Below are positions 29,148 through 39,219 of a DNA stretch of 64,000 bases, piece after piece. The notes under the pieces were generated by a model that was not told where the DNA came from, made no database searches, and saw nothing but the letters and a program-made list of their open reading frames with translations. Source of the stretch: Pilaira anomala (taxonomy: Eukaryota; Mucoromycota; Mucoromycetes; Mucorales; Mucoraceae); the NCBI GenBank assembly GCA_025716855.1, contig JAIXMQ010000003.1, positions 604,001-668,000 of the forward strand. Reading direction: 5' to 3'. The position numbers and the translations under genes were made by a program. Position 1 is the first letter of the stretch. Every line of letters begins with the position of its first letter.

Positions 29148-30485
29148 ATGGAATCTTTACAGCCTAATAATACAAACAAAATGTTAGAGGGATGGTTAGG
29201 TGTTCTTTTATCATCTACAGCTTGTGTTGCTGGCGGTAAATTTTAATATATTTGTCAATATTTACATTTTTGTATTTAGTAAAACGTCATAACTAATTCG
29301 ATATATCTATACTATTTTTTTTTTTTTTTAGCTTCTATCGTGTATTTAGATAAATTCAGTAAAAAATCATTTCTCGACAGTAGATCTTTTATGGCTTCTT
29401 CAATGGCCTTGGCTTCGGGAGTATTACTCTTCTCTTCGTTAGCAATATTATTTCCACAAGCACAAAAACGATTGGATAATGATGCATTATTGTATACTTG
29501 TTATTTTGGTGGCGCTACCTTTACTCTTTTACTTACTCGACTTATTCATTATTTAATGCCTGATGCTATTCATGCTTGTGGTGAGGCTGCTGAAAACTGT
29601 CATCATCCGGATGGAATGGAACATCATGGTCATAATCACACTAGTAATCGTACTGGAGAAGAGAGACGTAAATTAAAAGATCATGCTTGTGATGTGGAAT
29701 ATGGAACCATTAGATCCAGTGAATCCCATTTTAGGTTTCACCATGACGACCCATCAAACCCCAATAGTTGTAACCATGATTCAGTTGAAGATGTCAACAA
29801 TGTTTCAAACAACGATCATACCCATCATCATCATCACCACCATGAAACTGTAGAAGAAACTGTAACAAATCATCCTGGACATTTCTATAGTATTGGCTTT
29901 CAAACTGCAATCGCTATTTGTGTACATAAATTTCCAGGTATTTAAGCAATATATAGATATTTTGATAAAAAAGGCTGTCATGCTAATAAATCTATCGATA
30001 GAGGGACTTATTATGTTTGTATCTAGTCAAGCATCTTCCACCTTAGGGTTAAGTGTTTGTATCGCAATGTCAATTCATAATTTAACAGAAGGTTTTATGA
30101 TCGCTTTACCGCTGTACTACGCTACACGATCCCGATCAACTGCATTTTTTTCTGCTGCTGCCATGGGTGGATTATCCCAACCTTTAGGTGCATTAATAGG
30201 TTTATTTTTAATTCGTAATATCAGTCAGGCCAAAGAAGATTTGATGTTTGGGATTGTATTTGGTAGCGTGTCAGGTATGATGTCTCTCATCACTATTCAG
30301 GTAAAGTATATTGCTTATCTTATCTAAATATATCCTAACCCTCGTTATTGACTGCGTTTTTTTAATTTATTTAGAGTATGTTACCACAAGCTGTCAGAGC
30401 GGACGATCATCAACAATATGTTTTAATGTTTTTCTTTTTGGGAATATTCCTTGTTGGTCTTTCTTCAGTATTGGAATCCATTTAA
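29148..30485 (+). CDS. ZIP-family zinc transporter (Zrt3/ZupT-like)
   Basis: A 367-residue membrane protein from four exons: 29148-29235, 29332-29937, 30002-30300 and 30375-30485. Hydrophobic segments appear at WLGVLLSSTACVAGASIV, ASSMALASGVLLFSSLAILF and LYTCYFGGATFTLLLTRL. A long His-rich cytosolic loop (HHHHHHHE near residue 190) is typical of zinc carriers. The metal-binding ZIP motifs are HKFPEG, assembled across the exon 2/3 junction, and HNLTEG. The C-terminal helices are LSQPLGALIGLFL and LMFFFLGIFLVGLSSVL. The pair of motifs fits the ZupT/Zrt3 branch, which in yeast releases zinc from the vacuole; the compartment here is inferred, not seen. Confidence 0.9.
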
Positions 30486-31846
30486 AAGAATTATATTCAT
30501 ATATCCAGTGACCCAATTACTTATATATATTCGTTTTTCCTGTACGTTATTTTAAATATATGCAGCATTAAATATTATTTTACATTTTGCTTTTTTATAC
30601 TCTTTCATTAGTAAATATAAATCATCACTTATTTTACACTATATATAATCTTAATGAAACTGATTGTTGCTATATTAGTATGTTGTCATTGACTCATCTC
30701 CAAAGAGAGGCTTTTATTTCTTTCGGATGTAGAATCATTATTGTACTTTACACAATGCGATAAATCGACCGTGGCAAAACTTATTTCTAGACACTATAAA
30801 GCGACCATTATATCCTATGTAGACTTAATATTCTTGGAGCTAGCATAACGTCATCAATAAATTTGGATTTAATAGGGCCCCAGTATTCTCTATTCAATAT
30901 TTCTAATGATTTACTATATTCTAGAGTTATTTCCTCATCACCATTACTTTCTATGTATTAATGAAGATGACATCAAAAATAATTTGAAGAATTTTCTAAA
31001 GTCTCATGATGTATTTTCTGTTGGTATTAAGTCTCTTCAAAGCAACGTTATTTTGATAATCGAGTACATTTATAGCAGTATTAGTTTTAGAATGGTAATA
31101 AAACTTTAATAGCTAAAATATATAATTTTAACATGTATCACCTGATAAATAGAATATACTTTATTACCCGGATACAGTAGTCGATAATCTAAAGATGCCT
31201 TGGATCACTATCGATGCAAAATGGAAGTTGAACAAGTCAAACGCTGACTATTTGAAGACACTTAATATGTTCGATATTTGTCTTGTGATTGGGGAAACTG
31301 TTTTGGATGCCATGAAAGCTTTATTTACAAACAGTAAAACTAAGTAATGCAGGATACTATTGTTTTATTTAGACAGATTGGCATTCAAAAAAAAAAGAGC
31401 ATTAAAAGACAGCGTATCAAGAAATGTACGAAACAAAAAGATTCTTCATGCAATTCTTTACAAGAATAGTATGACAAAAAATAGAATAAAAAGATAAAGA
31501 TGTTTTCGTCAACTATGCAAAATGTCAGATTAAAAAGCGGGTGTATTATTGCGTGACCAAATGTTTCATGATAAGTGTTTGAATTTCCAACTTGATTTTA
31601 AATATTATCCCATTTTTGTTAATATAATTCGCATGAACATGTGTACACAAATTCACATACATAGTCTTTTGCTTTATTGGTACAACCAAGTAAATCATTG
31701 TCTAGTAGGCGTTCACTAGTTCTGATGAAAAAAGAAGAAATATTAGTTAACTTATGATATATTTTTACGCGAGAGAAGATTATCAGCAAATCTAAAAAAG
31801 AAAAAAAGAAAAAGACAAAATAATTAGGTTTTTAATTATATAATTT

Positions 31847-31944
<98 letters not shown>
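31847..31944. repeat. (TTG)n / (CAA)n trinucleotide microsatellite
   Basis: About 32 uninterrupted TTG units. On the minus strand it reads as ACA/CAA, the same motif that encodes the polyQ tracts of coding genes here, but no supported gene covers it. Confidence 0.95.
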
Positions 31945-32524
31945 ACAAAATGTGATCCAGAGGCCTTGACTTGCGTCAAGACCTCCTTCTCCGAATCTTC
32001 TATCATTTTTAACAACACCCCAAGAAAATGGTGTTCCTCGAATCCGCCAGGAGCCGTATTACATATAGTTGAACAAAAACATCCCGCTTTTCAGCGAGAT
32101 GCTTTTTAATAACCTTACTTGGTCACGTAAAATATGCATGGAATATACCTTTATCATAATTACCTTCTTTACTTTAAGCCCCTGCTCTATCTTTGTCAAA
32201 TTGAATAACACACTAAAGAGAGTAATTTTAACACTATGCAAAACCTGTTTTTATATGTCACTTTAGAAATGCTGCATATAGTCAAAATCACAAACATGAA
32301 TAACTATTTTGACACTTGCAGAGTTTAGATAAACGTATAGTCTTATTCTTACTAGTAAGCTCAAGGATAATGAAGTTAGATATTTGTTATGTGTATAATA
32401 AAAGAAATATTTTAGGTGTAGCAGTAGTTTCTTTTCTTCCATTTAGGTTACACGGGTACAGACAAAAGAAGTAGTGTTTTTGTATTTTAGTTACACCAAG
32501 AAGATACCGTGAAAGTGGACCTTT

Positions 32525-32794
32525 CTATTCACTACCATCCACTTTTCTACAAAATTTTGTACTTTTGTGCCATTGAATTTGCATTAAATAAACATCGCTC
32601 AAAACGCTGGAAACAATTTTATTGAGAAATTCAGACATAAAAAAACCCGAAAAAATAAGGTTCATGAAACCCACAACTTGTCCATAGTAAAATTTTTGAG
32701 GGGTATATAAGGAGATATGTTTAGGGAAATTTGAATCACTCATGCTCGACCTTTTAGTAGACATGAGGGCTGGAAAGTCAGACGTTGTGCTCAT
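32525..32794 (-). CDS. small ORF, hypothetical, weak
   Basis: An 89-codon open frame with an ATG start (MSTTSDFPALMSTKRSS) and a central hydrophobic segment (VVGFMNLIFSGFFM). It has no family motif, no visible introns and no neighbours that help. It could be a small membrane protein or chance; the surrounding region looks decayed. Confidence 0.2.
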   Translation of the reverse strand: MSTTSDFPALMSTKRSSMSDSNFPKHISLYTPQKFYYGQVVGFMNLIFSGFFMSEFLNKIVSSVLSDVYLMQIQWHKSTKFCRKVDGSE

Positions 32795-33150
32795 ATTGTC
32801 GGAACTAAAAATTCGAGAACGCTAGTAATTGAAAGGTTACGATTACTAAGAAGTATTGGTTCTTCTGCATATCGGTAGGAGTTTTTTTTTTTGTCTTTTT
32901 GAGTCTATTTTTTTTTACATTATTATGTAACTATGTAGTGCTTATTTCATCACAAAATTCTGTAGTATAACATATATTCAGAATATATACATTTATTGAA
33001 TTATAGTCCTTATTGTGATACGAAAAGTCGGTCGAAATATGTAAATAGTAAATAAAATGCTATGATGTATTTTTATTAAGTGATCTCTGGAACATGTAAA
33101 TACGAACAAAGCGTTTACGGAATATGTTTTACTTTTATCTTAATCCAATA

Positions 33151-34449
33151 TTAAAGTTTTGCATCATTAGAGACAACATGGCGTTTTAAATAGTCATTTA
33201 AAAACATACCATTAGGATCTAATTGTTGACGTACTCTCAAGAAATCATGAAATTTAGGATAAGAAGCTTCTAAATTTTGTCTTGTTTGGCCATGCGCTTT
33301 TGCCCAATGGGGACGACCATTATATTCACGCATAAGATCTTCATATCCTTTCCAATATTTCTTATAAGGGACTGCTTTACCATAGGGTCTGTACATAATG
33401 ACTCCGATGTAACAAGTCTTACGTCCATAAGCAGGACTTAACCATACATCATCCTCATCCACGAATCGAATCTCTACAGGAAAGTGTACTTTTAAATCAT
33501 TTTCAGTGATAAATTTATCCAATCTACGAAGCATATCTGGCGCGTCTTTCCAATCAATTGCCCATTCATTTACGTATTGAGGAAATAAGCAATCAAAATT
33601 AAACACCTTATTAGATACATCTACTACTTCAACTGGCTTAGAATGTAAAGTTTTAAACATAATCTTGGTCAAGTAAGGAATTAAACTAGTACTGTATCGA
33701 GTAATATTTAACATGGCTTGATAAGCATGGAAACCATACCAGTTTTCCATAATAAATGTGGGACCCTTTCGTGATATTTCTTTAGTTGTACGATTTGCTC
33801 TCCAAACAACACAATCATCTGTATGAGGATACCACCATACACGAGCATGCTCAGCTGAATGGATTACTGCATCCCAATCATTTAAAACATCAGAGAATTT
33901 GTATGGTTTTTGGATGGCTTCTAATCTAAAATCTGGTTCTGCCTGTAATGTCATACGTGTAATAATACCCAAGGCACCTAAACTACAACGAGCTGCTTCA
34001 AATACTTCTTGATTTTCTTTAGGTGAACAATAAAGGATACTTCCATCGGCTGTAATCAAGGTTATATCAAGAATCTAGAAATATGGTTGGATATATATGA
34101 GTGTTAAGTAAGCTAAAAAAAAAAAAGGAAATCTTACCAGCGTAGAGAGACAAGCAAAATGAGCACCAGTACCATGAGTAGCTGTCGCCATTACACCAGC
34201 AATCGATTGATCTGAAATTGATCCCAAATTGCTAAGGGCAAGACCATTTTCTCTCAAAACCTTGTGTAAAGTATGAAGTGACATACCAGCTTCTACAGTA
34301 ACCGTATGATTTTTGCTATCAACTTTTAAGAGACGATCCATTTTGTCAATATTAATCATGAAGCCAGGAGAACATGCTAAATCAGAAGGTGAATGACCAC
34401 TACCAAAAGCTTTAAGTGGTTTATTTAACTTTTTTGCCAACAAGATAAC

Positions 34450-34487
<38 letters not shown>

Positions 34488-34676
34488 AAAAAAAAAATAT
34501 ACAAAAAAAATTAGGGTTACAATTTTCTTTACTTTCTGAACTTGTGATTCTGTTACAGGTGTAAACAATAGTTCAGGCGTACATTTGAAAGTTTTGGACC
34601 AATTTTGAAAAGTAAAATTATCAACAGCAATTTGCTGCAATTCAGAATCTAATTGTTCTATTTGATAAGGGCCCAT
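33151..34676 (-). CDS. ALO1: D-arabinono-1,4-lactone oxidase-like sugar-lactone oxidase
   Basis: FAD-dependent oxidase of 459 residues, in three exons (minus): 34676-34533, 34449-34138 and 34074-33151. Related enzymes make D-erythroascorbate in fungi and ascorbate in plants and animals. The FAD-binding PCMH domain shows FGSGHSPSDLACSPG, with the His that in this family usually carries covalent flavin, and VTVEAGMSLHTLHKVLREN, SIAGVMATATHGTG and SLGALGIITRMTL. The C-terminal ALO domain has VHFPVEIRFVDEDDVWLSPA, HWAKAHGQT and LDPNGMFLNDYL. The first intron contains an A/T homopolymer run of about 30 bases (34452-34484). The start is the first ATG in the open frame. Confidence 0.92.
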
Positions 34677-35258
34677 GGTATTTCTTAATTTATTTTGTAT
34701 TTGTAAGAAAAAGGTTGATGAGAAATACAATCGAAGAATAACGCCTTCTTTTGAATTAAATTTCCGCTATCAATTATTTTATTTTATAGATGTGAATACT
34801 TTACCTGGGTTTAAGTGACTTTTGTTTATTCATCGAATTAATCCTATCCATCAATCGATTGATTACTTCGTACACTTGAAAGGAGAGCATCTCAAATTCG
34901 CATGTTAATTACTGTGTAGACATTATGTCCCACTAAAACTTAAAAATGCGTATTAATATAAAATTTTTTTTTACCTAATATTAATACTTCTCGCCTCTCT
35001 CAAAGCTCTGGTTCTATTGCCTATTACTTTTTTTATCAATTTTCCAGCCTGAGATACATGTATACAAGATTAAACATTCAGTGTTAATCTGAACTTGGTT
35101 TTCAAAACCATAAAATAGTTAGTCCACATCTTTGTTTTTTGTACATATGTAACCATTTTTTATTAACTACTATTATCCTTTCATAATAAATATTTGAATA
35201 GAATAGTTTCAAAAGTAATAAGTGAACAAATAGTTTTAATATGAATAATTCTTTCATT
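34677..35258. other. intergenic, AT-rich
   Basis: Spacer holding the oxidase promoter and the downstream region of the small minus-strand gene. It includes ATCGATTGAT-type short palindromes near 34853-34863. No gene is seen. Confidence 0.5.
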
Positions 35259-35624
35259 TTAAATTTCTTTTCCTAAAGTAATTGTTACTTGCGTATTGAG
35301 ATCAATTTCATCTAGATACAATACATGTATAAGATCTCTTCCTCTGTTTCCTCTTTCTGAAGGGAAATACGTGTACATATCCAAAAAACCTTTTTCCAGG
35401 GCTTCTTGTGCATAAAATTCCATAGCATATCTGCCTTGGCTATCACCCAGCTCATTAGTGTATGTTCCATAAGTTATGTCTTGTTTGAACCCAAATGACC
35501 TAATGAACTGTATCCCTTTCTGTTCATTTTCAAATATACCAATAGTGAAACTACTTGAGCTAGCTTCTAAGATGAGATACATATGCCAAACGGTTTTGGG
35601 TTTATTGGTAGATTCTCTTAGCAT
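35259..35624 (-). CDS. hypothetical protein, 121 residues
   Basis: An intact single-exon frame with an ATG start that I do not recognise. The sequence is mixed and non-repetitive, with alternating hydrophobic residues (VWHMYLILEASSSSFTIGIF, LIHVLYLDEIDLNTQVTITL) suggesting a small mostly-beta fold. Composition looks coding, unlike the low-complexity frames nearby. It lies head-to-head with the ACT-domain gene, about 430 bases apart. No function can be proposed. Confidence 0.5.
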   Translation of the reverse strand: MLRESTNKPKTVWHMYLILEASSSSFTIGIFENEQKGIQFIRSFGFKQDITYGTYTNELGDSQGRYAMEFYAQEALEKGFLDMYTYFPSERGNRGRDLIHVLYLDEIDLNTQVTITLGKEI

Positions 35625-36051
35625 TTTTTTTTCGAATGATGCTTCCTTTCAGAATTACAAAAAACCAATTAAAGAAAGTATGAATATATATAACTACATT
35701 TAAAATAAATAGATATTATTCTAAGAGAGCTAATCATTAACAACTTGTATAATACCTGTTATACATATTTAAGCCCCAAAAAAATATATATGTATGAGTA
35801 AACAGATAAAAATGATAGACTAGATTTAAACATGTTCCTTTTTATCATGCTAAACACTTTTAATGACAAATTCATTCAAAAATATAAATAAATAGGCACA
35901 CAGCAAAAATATTTATACCATCAAAAACGGGAAAGCGGGTATACTCGGTTCCTTTGGAGATTTGAAAAAAAAAAACTGGCTTTGAAATATTAAATATACC
36001 CAAACGAAATTTCCTGAAACCAAATTGCATATCGCTCTTCACCGTTTGATT
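35625..36051. promoter_or_regulatory. divergent intergenic region, hypothetical / ACT-domain gene
   Basis: About 430 AT-rich bases between divergent start codons. A GGGCTTAAATATG-like stretch on the minus strand near 35763-35775 and scattered TATATA words are present. No specific regulatory site can be named. Confidence 0.3.
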
Positions 36052-36468
36052 ATGTCGACCATACAATTGCAATTTTTGCCTGATGGATTTTCAGTTCATC
36101 AATACGAACGAGACTTTAAAATCCCAGTAGATCTTTTAAACGCACCATGGTACACGATTTCCAAGACAAGCTCTGAGCTTTCATTGATTTTACCTTCCGA
36201 GTACAAATTACCTAACCCTCAACCCAACAAGTCTGAGAATGGATGGCGTATGTTTCAAGTAGACGCTCAAATGGACTTTGGACTCGTTGGTATCTTGGCT
36301 AGGATTGTATCACCTCTCAAAGATAGCCTGATTCCGGTATTTGTTGTTAGCACTTTTGACACGGATTATATTATGGTCAAGGAGGAAAAATTAACCGAAG
36401 CTATTAAAGTCTTGAATAGTCAGCCCAATATTGTTGTGAAACCAGGAGAGTCTGTAATGATAAAATAA
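36052..36468 (+). CDS. ACT-domain (CASTOR/ACT_7-like) small protein
   Basis: A single-exon protein of 138 residues. The second half has the ACT_7-type pattern: VDAQMDFGLVGILARIVSPL, then IPVFVVSTFDTDYIMVKEEK and LTEAIKVLN, as in stand-alone ACT proteins related to the regulatory domains of aspartokinase and to CASTOR arginine sensors. The N-terminal half (LQFLPDGFSVHQYERD, PWYTISKTSSELSLILP) looks like the partner ACT half. An amino-acid-sensing role is inferred from the family only. The sterol-isomerase gene begins 68 bases downstream on the same strand. Confidence 0.82.
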   Translation: MSTIQLQFLPDGFSVHQYERDFKIPVDLLNAPWYTISKTSSELSLILPSEYKLPNPQPNKSENGWRMFQVDAQMDFGLVGILARIVSPLKDSLIPVFVVSTFDTDYIMVKEEKLTEAIKVLNSQPNIVVKPGESVMIK

Positions 36469-36536
36469 AATAATAATAAAAAAGAAAGTCAGTGCTCTTC
36501 TAAATCTGTCTTTAACCATTTCACACTGAATAATAA

Positions 36537-37295
36537 ATGAAAGGTCATCCTTATTATCCTGCGAATCTAGACATACCTCATTATGTACCTAATGATCGTT
36601 CAACATTTGAATTATTAGTGATTGCAGGTAGTATCATGACTGGTTTAGTTGGATTATGTTTCGTCGGATCGCGCATTTTATCAAAGAAGACAACTTCAGT
36701 TACCAGACTTATGTGGTTTTTTATATCTGGTATACTGCATGTTGGATTTGAGGCTTATTGGCTCTGCCATAGAACGTCTGTAGCGGGTCGTAACGACATA
36801 TTAGCGCAACTTTGGAAAGAGTATGCTCATGGTGACTCGCGTTACCTAGTGGCAGACGAGTTGTTGTTGACATTGGAAGTGATGACTATAGTAAAGTATG
36901 AATGATATGATGATAACCATGGTAACTAAAAAAAAAGAATTTATCTGTCAAAAGTTTATTTGGGGACCTCTTTGCTTAATGACCAGTTGGTATATATTGA
37001 ATGGATCGCCAAAACAGTACTTATTTCAACTAATCGCTTCACTCTGTCATCTTTTTTCGTGTTCATTGTATTTTATTATGGACTTACCCGAAGCAATCCA
37101 TTGTGATCCAAATCCTTATTATTTTTATATTTATTTTATCTCCTTTAATATGCCGTGGTTGATTGTAAGTAGTACCAAAGTATTTCGAGGGACTAAAATC
37201 ATTGACTATAGATATTTTAGGTACCTTTCGTCTTGGTATGTCAAAGCTATAGACATGTAATTGGAGCATTGATGTTAAAAGACAAGACACAATAA
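36537..37295 (+). CDS. EBP (emopamil-binding) family sterol isomerase-like protein
   Basis: A 212-residue polytopic membrane protein from three exons: 36537-36890, 36955-37164 and 37221-37295. It matches the EXPERA/EBP pattern: TRLMWFFISGILHVGFEAYW (with the conserved His and Glu), SRYLVADELLLTLEVMTI, IWGPLCLMTSWYIL, LYFIMDLPEAIHCDP and YYFYIYFISFNMPWLIVP. Plant and animal EBP is the ER delta8-delta7 sterol isomerase; fungi normally use the unrelated ERG2 for this step, so the reaction here is uncertain and an EBP-like role is possible. The end is short and basic (HVIGALMLKDKTQ). Confidence 0.85.
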
Positions 37296-37446
37296 TTGAT
37301 GAATTACTTTTTACTTTTTTATTTATGTTTATATTTTTCGTCATGTAATTTTTGTATTTTTTAAAATGACTAAAAAATTCTAATCTTTTTTTCAAGTGCA
37401 AAAAAATTTATAAGAAAAAAAGAGAATAACTTTTTTTTTATACAAT

Positions 37447-38030
37447 TTAAATCTAAAGAAATAAAAGAGTTAATAAAACAAAGTAAAATTGGATAAAATT
37501 CTAGACCTACATCATCAATATCGAAATCGAATTCAACTTCGTCATCTTCTTCACCGCCAAAGTTATTGTCGGCTTCGTTAATCTTGGCGGTATCGGGTAA
37601 TTCACCATAAGATTTCAATTGTCTTGCTTCATCAGGGTTATAACGTTGAATGACATCAGCCTTTTCGTCTTGGAAATCACGCAAAGATAATAAAACAATA
37701 TCACCCTGGTTAATCCAAACCTTCTTACGTAATTTACCACGAATGAGTGCTAGACGTTTAACACCATCGAAACATTGAGCTTCGACACGACCGTTACCCA
37801 ACATCTTAAGAACTTGGGCGTACTCTGGATTTATATAGTTAGCCTCATGCTGATTGATTATTACAAAGTGAACTAACCTTGGCCTTCTTCTTTGAAAACA
37901 AGTTCACGCTTGTCATTCTCAGTATCGTTCTTTCCTCTTCTTCTGGATTTACCACCCTGTTAAATAACTTTAATATAAATCTCTCCAATCAATCTTTAAA
38001 ATACTTTACTTTTCCCTTATTTTTAACCAT
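37447..38030 (-). CDS. TIF11: translation initiation factor eIF1A
   Basis: A 139-residue initiation factor that binds the ribosomal A site and supports scanning. Four exons (minus): 38030-38010, 37956-37878, 37824-37511 and 37452-37447. The first codes only MVKNKGK. The OB fold is clear: [40 protein letters not shown] and [19 protein letters not shown]. The acidic tail ends FDFDIDD, and a donor (GTAGGT) there joins an acceptor (TTTCTTTAG) followed by ATT-TAA, giving the conserved eIF1A end ...IDDI. Without this splice the frame runs into unrelated residues. Divergent from the U11/U12-35K gene. Confidence 0.96.
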
Positions 38031-38240
38031 TGTGAATATGTATAGAGGAAAAAAAGAAAAAACAAAAAAAAAATTGCTAGTGTATTAAAACTGCGGCAAT
38101 GTTGCTCATCCCTCACTACATTTTGATTATTTTACGCCTACAGTCGGGCTCTTCCAAAAAAAAAAAACTTACGTGGCTTATACACTTGTTTTTCTCATTC
38201 TTCATTTTTTTTTTATCTTGCTTTTTTGTAGTATAAAATT
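38031..38240. promoter_or_regulatory. shared divergent promoter, eIF1A / U11-U12 35K
   Basis: Only 210 bases separate the two start codons, so the genes probably share a bidirectional promoter. A GC-richer patch at about 38138-38152 sits between A/T runs. No named site is recognised. Confidence 0.5.
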
Positions 38241-39117
38241 ATGTGGTATTCAAAGGAATATGATCCAGTTCAGGTAGGCTCTATAGACGGTACAGATACA
38301 GATCCACATGATGCGGCTATAGCCAGAGCCACTCGTTCCGACTGTAAGTTTTTGACCTGTCTATGTTACGTCACTTGATTTTTACCTTTCTTCTTATAAA
38401 GACAGACCACCAAAGCATTTAAAGACCGATCCAAACAACACTTTGTTTATCAGCAGGCTGAATTTTGATACTACCGAATTAACAATAAAGCCAATATTTG
38501 AAAAGTATGGCAAAGTGGTGAACATAGAGCTGATCAGAAATAATGGTAATTTTACTTCTTTTATATAAAAATATCTCTTCTTACGTTAATTTTTTTTATG
38601 GTACCTAGTCACTGGACTGTCCCAAGGTTACGGATTTGTTACTTTTGATAATCCGAAATCGACAAGAGAAGCTTATAGGGACGTAAACGAAATGATACTG
38701 GACGATCATGTCATATTGGTAGATTATGAAAGGAGTAGAAAAATGCTTGGTTGGATACCAAGAAGATTTGGTGGAGGATATGGCGGAAAGAAAGAAAGTG
38801 GACAGTTAAGATTTGGTGCCAGAGACAGACCTTTTCGAGATAACCATGGTAAAATCAAAATTCAGTATGAACAAAAGAGATCGGATGTTTGGAGAGAAGA
38901 TGAGAGTAGTAAAAGATCAAATGAACATAGTCATAGTGATCGTCGTGACAACAGTCATAATCGTAATGATAGATCATTGCATCGTAGTAGTAGACGTAGG
39001 TCACCTACTCCTGAACATCGTTCTACTAGAAGACGTACGTCGGACAGACATCACCACTCAGACTCTAAAAGGAAGCGCCAAGACTCATTACAAAATAATG
39101 ACAGGCGTCATCGTTAA
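38241..39117 (+). CDS. SNRNP35: U11/U12 small nuclear ribonucleoprotein 35 kDa protein (minor spliceosome)
   Basis: A 251-residue RRM protein from three exons: 38241-38343, 38402-38545 and 38609-39117. The N terminus, KEYDPVQVGSIDGTDTDPHD, closely matches the invariant start of U11/U12-35K, and the RRM has LFISRLNFDT (RNP2) and QGYGFVTFDN (RNP1). After the RRM comes the family-specific GWIPRRFGGGYGGKKESGQL then RFGARDRPFR, which U1-70K (the major-spliceosome relative) lacks. The tail is Arg/Ser/His-rich, an RS-like domain. The protein belongs to the U11/U12 di-snRNP that recognises U12-type introns, implying that this organism has a minor spliceosome. The next gene starts about 100 bases after the stop. 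Confidence 0.95.
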
Positions 39118-39219
39118 TCGAAAACATATCAAATGAAGTTTGAAACAAATAATAATAAAAAACTTACATTAACTACATTTTTTTTCACCCTTTCTTTATT
39201 ACTTTTTATATATATTAAA

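Larger units (their letters stand above)
30486..33150. other. gene-poor region with possible decayed coding fragments
   Basis: About 2.7 kb without a convincing gene. It includes the (TTG)n repeat, a small ORF listed separately, and two stretches that read like eroded coding sequence: plus 31195-31345 (begins MPWITIDAKWKLNKSNADYL) and minus about 32060-31945 (contains GFEEHHFLGVLLKMIEDSEK), which runs straight into the repeat. Neither is recognisable. No terminal repeats were seen that would define a mobile element. Confidence 0.45.

Noticed and set aside
34020..34060. GTATCCTTT on the minus strand, like a U12-type donor
   Set aside because: It lies inside the well-conserved oxidase coding exon (GSILYCSPKEN), where no intron is needed.
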